Below, in pieces: positions 6,461 through 9,170 of a DNA stretch of 9,170 nucleotides (position 1 is its first letter; each line of letters begins with the position of its first letter). A program made the position numbers and the translations under genes. The notes under the pieces were generated by a model that saw nothing but the letters and a program-made list of their open reading frames with translations, was not told the origin of the DNA and searched no databases. This stretch comes from an uncultured Eubacteriales bacterium (GTDB lineage Bacteria > Bacillota > Clostridia > Monoglobales > Monoglobaceae). The stretch is taken from the NCBI GenBank assembly GCA_905205855.1, contig CAJLFL010000068.1:1-9170 (forward strand), in the 5' to 3' direction.

Positions 6461-6596
6461 AAAAAAGCCGTAGATTAGGGGTTTGCTCCTGCCAAAATTT
6501 CCGACGGGACGGAATGCACATTTATTTAAACGAATTATGGCGCTAAAACGTTAAACTTTTTTTGACAGGAACACACCTCTAACCTACGACCTTTTT
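6461..6596 (-). ncRNA. candidate structured RNA element downstream of agrD
   Basis: The ends of this 136-base element are long imperfect inverted repeats: 6466-6497 pairs with 6560-6591, with 25 of 32 positions Watson-Crick. Of the seven differences, five become G-U pairs if the minus strand is transcribed and only one if the plus strand is, which points to a functional minus-strand RNA. The interior can add a GC hairpin (6499-6503 with 6510-6514, loop 6504-6509) and a weaker one (6549-6555 with 6525-6532), giving a three-way junction. The minus strand then runs into U6 (6461-6466), like a terminator. It begins about 22 bases after the agrD stop, on the same strand, so it may be the 3' part of the agrBD transcript or a processed small RNA. 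A non-autonomous mobile element with terminal inverted repeats is the main alternative; I see no target duplication. I do not recognise a known RNA family. Confidence 0.5.
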
Positions 6597-6618
6597 AACT
6601 AATTGGTTTTAATTAAAC

Positions 6619-6774
6619 TTAAACTCTTTTATAACGGTTCAAACCAGCAGGTTCTTCCGGCTCATAGAACGGGCAAATACAAGAAGAGTTTGCTGCAACA
6701 GATACGACAACCAATGCAAAAGCAGCAATGGCATGTCCATGTTTAACTAAAAACTTCTTTATTGCTTCTTTCAT
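6619..6774 (-). CDS. agrD: AgrD-like cyclic (thio)lactone autoinducer pro-peptide
   Basis: This 51-residue pro-peptide has the AgrD layout: an amphipathic basic leader (MKEAIKKFLVKHGHAIAA), a hydrophobic stretch (FALVVVSVAA), the signal core around NSSCICPF (29-36), and an acidic recognition tail beginning YEPEEP (37-42). AgrB should cleave after the core and close a thiolactone from Cys32 to the new C-terminus. By alignment of the Cys-to-PEEP distance with the Clostridium perfringens AgrD that I recall, the ring is Cys-Ile-Cys-Pro-Phe. The N-terminal exocyclic length cannot be fixed from sequence. AAGGAGG (6784-6790) lies 9 bases before the ATG. The gene follows agrB by 63 bases in the same transcript. 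A second cysteine inside the ring (Cys34) is unusual. Confidence 0.88.
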   Translation of the reverse strand: MKEAIKKFLVKHGHAIAAFALVVVSVAANSSCICPFYEPEEPAGLNRYKRV

Positions 6775-6811
6775 TCTAACTTTCCTCCTTTCACATTAAC
6801 TGCGGATGTGT

Positions 6812-6841
6812 GTAATGTAGGACTCCCTCCCTACGTTTTAC
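6812..6841 (-). other. small hairpin spanning the agrB stop codon
   Basis: On the minus strand GTAGG/CCTAC (6830-6834 with 6817-6821) form a 5-bp stem around an 8-base purine-rich loop. GTAA/TTAC (6838-6841 with 6812-6815) can extend it across a small internal loop. It encloses the agrB stop codon and lies between agrB and the agrD ribosome binding site. It could influence the relative expression of the two genes, but it is short and may be incidental. Confidence 0.25.
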
Positions 6842-7431
6842 ATATTTCCGCTTTTTTTATTTATCTTGGCTTTCAGAGCAGCAGCTATCATTGAAAATGT
6901 AACTGCTGTCTGTCCAATGACAAAGCAAAATGAATAGTACTTACTCTTAAATAAGAATATCATTATCAAATACACCAATACTTCGAAAATCACAATACAT
7001 CTGCTGATTTTTTTGTATTTTATATATTCCTTCGTTCCGGCACTTTTATTGCTATGTATTACCGGAGCCAGAATATAAACGATAAATATATTTACTACTG
7101 ACATTCCTGCAGAAACATACAAATAGTATTGACTTTGTATGCTGCTAAGCAGTAATGTATAAGCTGAATAAACAACTAATGAAATTAGATAGCATCGTAT
7201 TCTTGTATCAGCATGATAACCTCCCGCATATATCCTCAAAGGTACAAAGGCTATAAAAAACACAACCGTTTCAAGAAAGTTTCCTACCAATGCTGATATT
7301 AAAATAATACTTGCAACCTCCAGCACTGTCATAAAGAGTATCTCTAACCCATATGCACAAACATCACGGTCGTTTGCATCTATGCAGTCTGCTGATGATA
7401 AAATCGCGGCTATTTTACCGGTACATTTCAA
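6838..7431 (-). CDS. agrB: AgrB-like membrane peptidase, processes the AgrD pro-peptide
   Basis: This 197-aa integral membrane cysteine endopeptidase cleaves AgrD at its C-terminal side and forms the cyclic autoinducer. The catalytic pair is visible as His73 in AGGYHA and Cys80 in TRIRCY, with the same seven-residue spacing as His77/Cys84 of Staphylococcus aureus AgrB. The N-terminal block CAYGLEIL (25-32), the preceding PLRIYAGG and hydrophobic segments at about 31-63, 80-97, 103-126, 144-161 and 165-186 fit the family. The start is a TTG (7429-7431), chosen because GGAGGGG (7441-7447) lies 9 bases upstream and no in-frame ATG occurs before residue 34; a nearby ATG and a GTG are out of frame. 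It is the first gene of the agrB-agrD unit, behind an extended -10 promoter with upstream direct repeats. Confidence 0.9.
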   Translation of the reverse strand: MKCTGKIAAILSSADCIDANDRDVCAYGLEILFMTVLEVASIILISALVGNFLETVVFFIAFVPLRIYAGGYHADTRIRCYLISLVVYSAYTLLLSSIQSQYYLYVSAGMSVVNIFIVYILAPVIHSNKSAGTKEYIKYKKISRCIVIFEVLVYLIMIFLFKSKYYSFCFVIGQTAVTFSMIAAALKAKINKKSGNM

Positions 7432-7461
7432 TTTTATTCACCCCTCCGAAACAACAAGCTG

Positions 7462-7490
7462 ATTATAGCACACAAAAACATGATTTTTAT
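7462..7490 (-). promoter_or_regulatory. extended -10 promoter of agrBD with poor -35
   Basis: The minus strand reads TGCTATAAT, an extended -10 with a perfect TATAAT (7462-7467). The place where a -35 would sit at 17-base spacing (7485-7490) reads ATAAAA, far from consensus. A strong -10 with a weak -35 and activator-type repeats just upstream (7498-7530) is the layout of an activator-dependent quorum-sensing promoter. The start site would be near 7455, about 24 bases before the TTG start. Confidence 0.6.
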
Positions 7491-7497
7491 ATTAACT

Positions 7498-7530
7498 GCA
7501 CAAACGACATTAAACAAAGCACAAACAACA
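7498..7530 (-). promoter_or_regulatory. tandem direct repeats, likely LytTR (AgrA-type) response regulator sites
   Basis: On the minus strand TGTTGTTTGTGC (7519-7530) and TGTCGTTTGTGC (7498-7509) are 12-base direct copies with one mismatch and a 21-base period, two helical turns. LytTR regulators such as AgrA bind 9-base direct repeats separated by 12 bases, the same 21-base period. Each copy contains the GTTTGT core, which partly fits the published AgrA box. The proximal copy ends 8 bases upstream of the -35 position of the agrB promoter, as expected for autoinduction. Confidence 0.55.
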
Positions 7531-7801
7531 TCTTACAAAAAAAATTAGCTATAAATTTACATATATTATAAAATTTATATACTTTATTTAATATAAATCG
7601 AATTGGAAAGCCTTAAAATGTATTTAACAAAATTTAATCTATATAATTTACAACATAATAAGAAAGTAGTTTCCTTTTATAAAAAACATAAATATTATTG
7701 ATAAAAAATGAATCCAATAGCACAGTAGACAATTAAATTGCCAAAAAAAGTTTTTCTGATAATACCCCAGTTATACAATACATATTTTTAAAACCACATA
7801 T
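7531..7801. other. AT-rich intergenic stretch between agrC terminator and agrB control region
   Basis: About 270 bases of very AT-rich sequence lie between the agrC terminator and the repeats upstream of agrB. I see no gene, RNA or clear repeat here. A 27-codon plus-strand frame (7618-7701) has no convincing signals and Lys/Asn/Tyr composition as expected from AT-rich noise. The bend-prone A/T tracts may matter for promoter architecture, but nothing specific can be shown. Confidence 0.5.
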
Positions 7802-7839
7802 AAAAAAAGGATGAGTTTAGCCGCATGTTAAACTCATTC
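7802..7839 (-). terminator. intrinsic terminator of the agrC-like gene
   Basis: On the minus strand ATGAGTTTA (7829-7837) pairs perfectly with TAAACTCAT (7811-7819) around a 9-base loop, followed after CC by U7 (7802-7808). It lies about 25 bases past the kinase stop codon. It implies that the kinase and agrBD are separate transcripts although co-directional. Confidence 0.8.
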
Positions 7840-7864
7840 TTTAATTTATATTGTAATTTTATAC

Positions 7865-9145
7865 TTATATGGGTATTGAGATATATAATACAAATTTATA
7901 ATCCCGCCACTCAATTTTCACTTCACCATTATATCCATTTATTACGGATTTTATATTTTCCATACCAAATCCATGATTTTCTTTATCAAGCTTTCTTGTT
8001 TTAAATTCTTTGTTTCCTAACGGCATACATGAATTTGAAATCTTGCAAAACAACAGCTTATCATAAAAAAGTTTTACCTCTATATATCTATCATTTTCCG
8101 GTACCATTTCATTCGCTTCTATTGCATTATCCAAAGCGTTTCCAAATATAATAGAAATATCATCAGGTTTAATAGCTAAGTTTTCGGGAATTTGCAATTT
8201 GGTTATAAACTTAATTCCTTTACTTTCAGCCAATTCCTTTTTCGAGCTTAAAATCGCATCCAATGCTATATTTCCGGTATTTATTGTCGGACGAACAGCA
8301 TCGCTGCGCGCCTTGATTCTTTCCAAATACTCCAAGCCGCCCTCCCTATCATTTTCAGAAAAATAAGCGCTCAACGCTATAAGGTGGTTTGATACATCAT
8401 GTCTGAATTTTTTTAAATTATTCTGGTTTATTACTATTTCTTCCATATGCTTCGTTTGAGCTTTTGTCAATTCCTCAAGCGTTTTCTGCTTTCCTATTAC
8501 TTCAGCCTGTTTTAACATACGTTCATATAAATTTACAACAAAAATTGAACTAACCAACAATCCGATAGAACAAACTATTGCAAGATAGTATTTATCATTT
8601 GTTGTACTATGGTAAGATAAATTGAAAAATACAAAAATAGTAAGTACAGAGGTTGAGAATATAAGAAAAAACATAGTCCAATACATTGGTGTGCGTTTTA
8701 AATCCTTGTCCGTTCTCATACAAATAAGTTTGACAATAATACATCCTACTATTTTTGACAATATTGCCCCCAACAAACGAGTTGAAGGTGTACTTACAAC
8801 ATTTGCAGTTGAAACATCCATAAAAAATGCTAATAAAAAAAGAACTATCATTTCTGCCATTCCGTTTAACAACACCGCAAAAGCCGCTAAAAGTAAACGT
8901 GTAAAAAAGTTTCCGGAAAATATGTATGACACAGCAAAAATAGATAAAATAATTACTACTCCGTTCAGCACGCCATATTGAAAGAGTGTGTTGCTTACAA
9001 CTATCATAATCGCAAGTACAATAATAGCAAAATAATGAATATACTTAGGCATATTTTCACGGCTTTTCAGAAAACTCTTGCAAATCATAAGTGACAAAAA
9101 AGATTCAACAAAAGCCGTAAAAAGATTTGTAAAATTATATATCAC
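7865..9145 (-). CDS. agrC: AgrC-like sensor histidine kinase (HPK10 family, GHKL ATPase)
   Basis: This 426-aa membrane kinase probably senses the cyclic peptide made from the adjacent agrD. The N-terminal half (about 5-206) has six or seven hydrophobic segments (roughly 7-23, 37-56, 58-77, 82-108, 124-142, 155-176, 186-206) and no extracytoplasmic domain, as in AgrC/ComD. A helical linker (207-245) leads to the phosphoacceptor His249 in KKFRHDVSNHL. The C-terminal GHKL ATPase domain shows the N-box FGNALDNAIEA (334-344) and G-box HGFGMENI (391-398). The start is GTG (9143-9145): an in-frame TGA lies just upstream and AAAGGAAA gives a somewhat distant ribosome binding site. Its partner response regulator is not in the window; it may lie beyond 9170. 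The agrC symbol rests on family and neighbourhood. Confidence 0.88.
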   Translation of the reverse strand: MIYNFTNLFTAFVESFLSLMICKSFLKSRENMPKYIHYFAIIVLAIMIVVSNTLFQYGVLNGVVIILSIFAVSYIFSGNFFTRLLLAAFAVLLNGMAEMIVLFLLAFFMDVSTANVVSTPSTRLLGAILSKIVGCIIVKLICMRTDKDLKRTPMYWTMFFLIFSTSVLTIFVFFNLSYHSTTNDKYYLAIVCSIGLLVSSIFVVNLYERMLKQAEVIGKQKTLEELTKAQTKHMEEIVINQNNLKKFRHDVSNHLIALSAYFSENDREGGLEYLERIKARSDAVRPTINTGNIALDAILSSKKELAESKGIKFITKLQIPENLAIKPDDISIIFGNALDNAIEANEMVPENDRYIEVKLFYDKLLFCKISNSCMPLGNKEFKTRKLDKENHGFGMENIKSVINGYNGEVKIEWRDYKFVLYISIPI

Positions 9146-9170
9146 AGCAGGTATTTCCTTTCTTCAAAAT

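Noticed and set aside
6461..6596. Insertion sequence with terminal inverted repeats
   Set aside because: Far too short to encode a transposase and without a recognisable target duplication. A non-autonomous repeat remains possible and is noted with the RNA candidate.
7618..7701. 27-codon plus-strand frame in the AT-rich gap, preceded by GGAAAG
   Set aside because: No promoter, weak RBS, and Lys/Asn/Tyr-rich composition expected by chance. It opposes the direction of all neighbours.
1..9170. CRISPR array, tRNA or rRNA genes
   Set aside because: No regularly spaced identical repeats and no cloverleaf or rRNA-like sequence were seen on either strand.

Overview
The window looks like chromosome of a low-GC, anaerobic Bacillota (Clostridia) bacterium. 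The grounds are strong AGGAGG-type ribosome binding sites, an oxygen-sensitive glycyl radical enzyme with its radical-SAM activase, and an agr quorum-sensing locus whose pro-peptide is of the clostridial type. I cannot name a species from the sequence.

Left part (1-3994, + strand). A regulatory region that appears to be divergent (about 82-307) precedes a tight three-gene operon: a short-chain dehydrogenase/reductase, an unusually short glycyl radical enzyme (704 aa, thiyl Cys360, radical Gly680), and its activating enzyme with a reduced auxiliary Fe-S insert. Gaps are 18 and 12 bases, each with its own AGGAGG. The set reads as a small anaerobic catabolic module: the radical enzyme performs a dehydration or C-X cleavage and the SDR handles an alcohol/carbonyl step before or after it. 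I cannot assign a substrate, and no transporter or microcompartment gene is in view. This part is clearly AT-richer than the block that follows.

Middle (3995-6460). After an intergenic stretch with a 40-base imperfect hairpin/repeat comes a minus-strand two-gene operon, transcribed right to left from a good sigma-A-type promoter at 6397-6369. It encodes a two-domain GNAT acetyltransferase and then a DUF1343/NamZ-family exo-beta-N-acetylmuramidase that lacks a visible signal peptide. A perfect 18-bp-stem terminator (6416-6460) isolates it from the agr genes.

Right part (6461-9170, minus strand). This is an agr-type quorum-sensing system: an AgrC-like HPK10 sensor kinase (GTG start) with its own terminator; then a separate transcription unit with an extended -10 promoter and two 12-base direct repeats exactly 21 bases apart (LytTR/AgrA-like sites), AgrB (TTG start) and a 51-aa AgrD absent from simple long-ORF lists. 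The predicted autoinducer ring is Cys-Ile-Cys-Pro-Phe. No response regulator lies inside the window. Between agrD and the terminator is a roughly 136-base element whose arms form a 32-bp stem that fits much better on the minus strand (G-U wobbles) and ends in U6. It is a candidate structured RNA or a mobile repeat.

The points most worth a second look are the unassigned glycyl-radical operon with its divergent control region, the structured element behind agrD, the 21-base-period boxes upstream of agrB, and the two-cysteine autoinducer.
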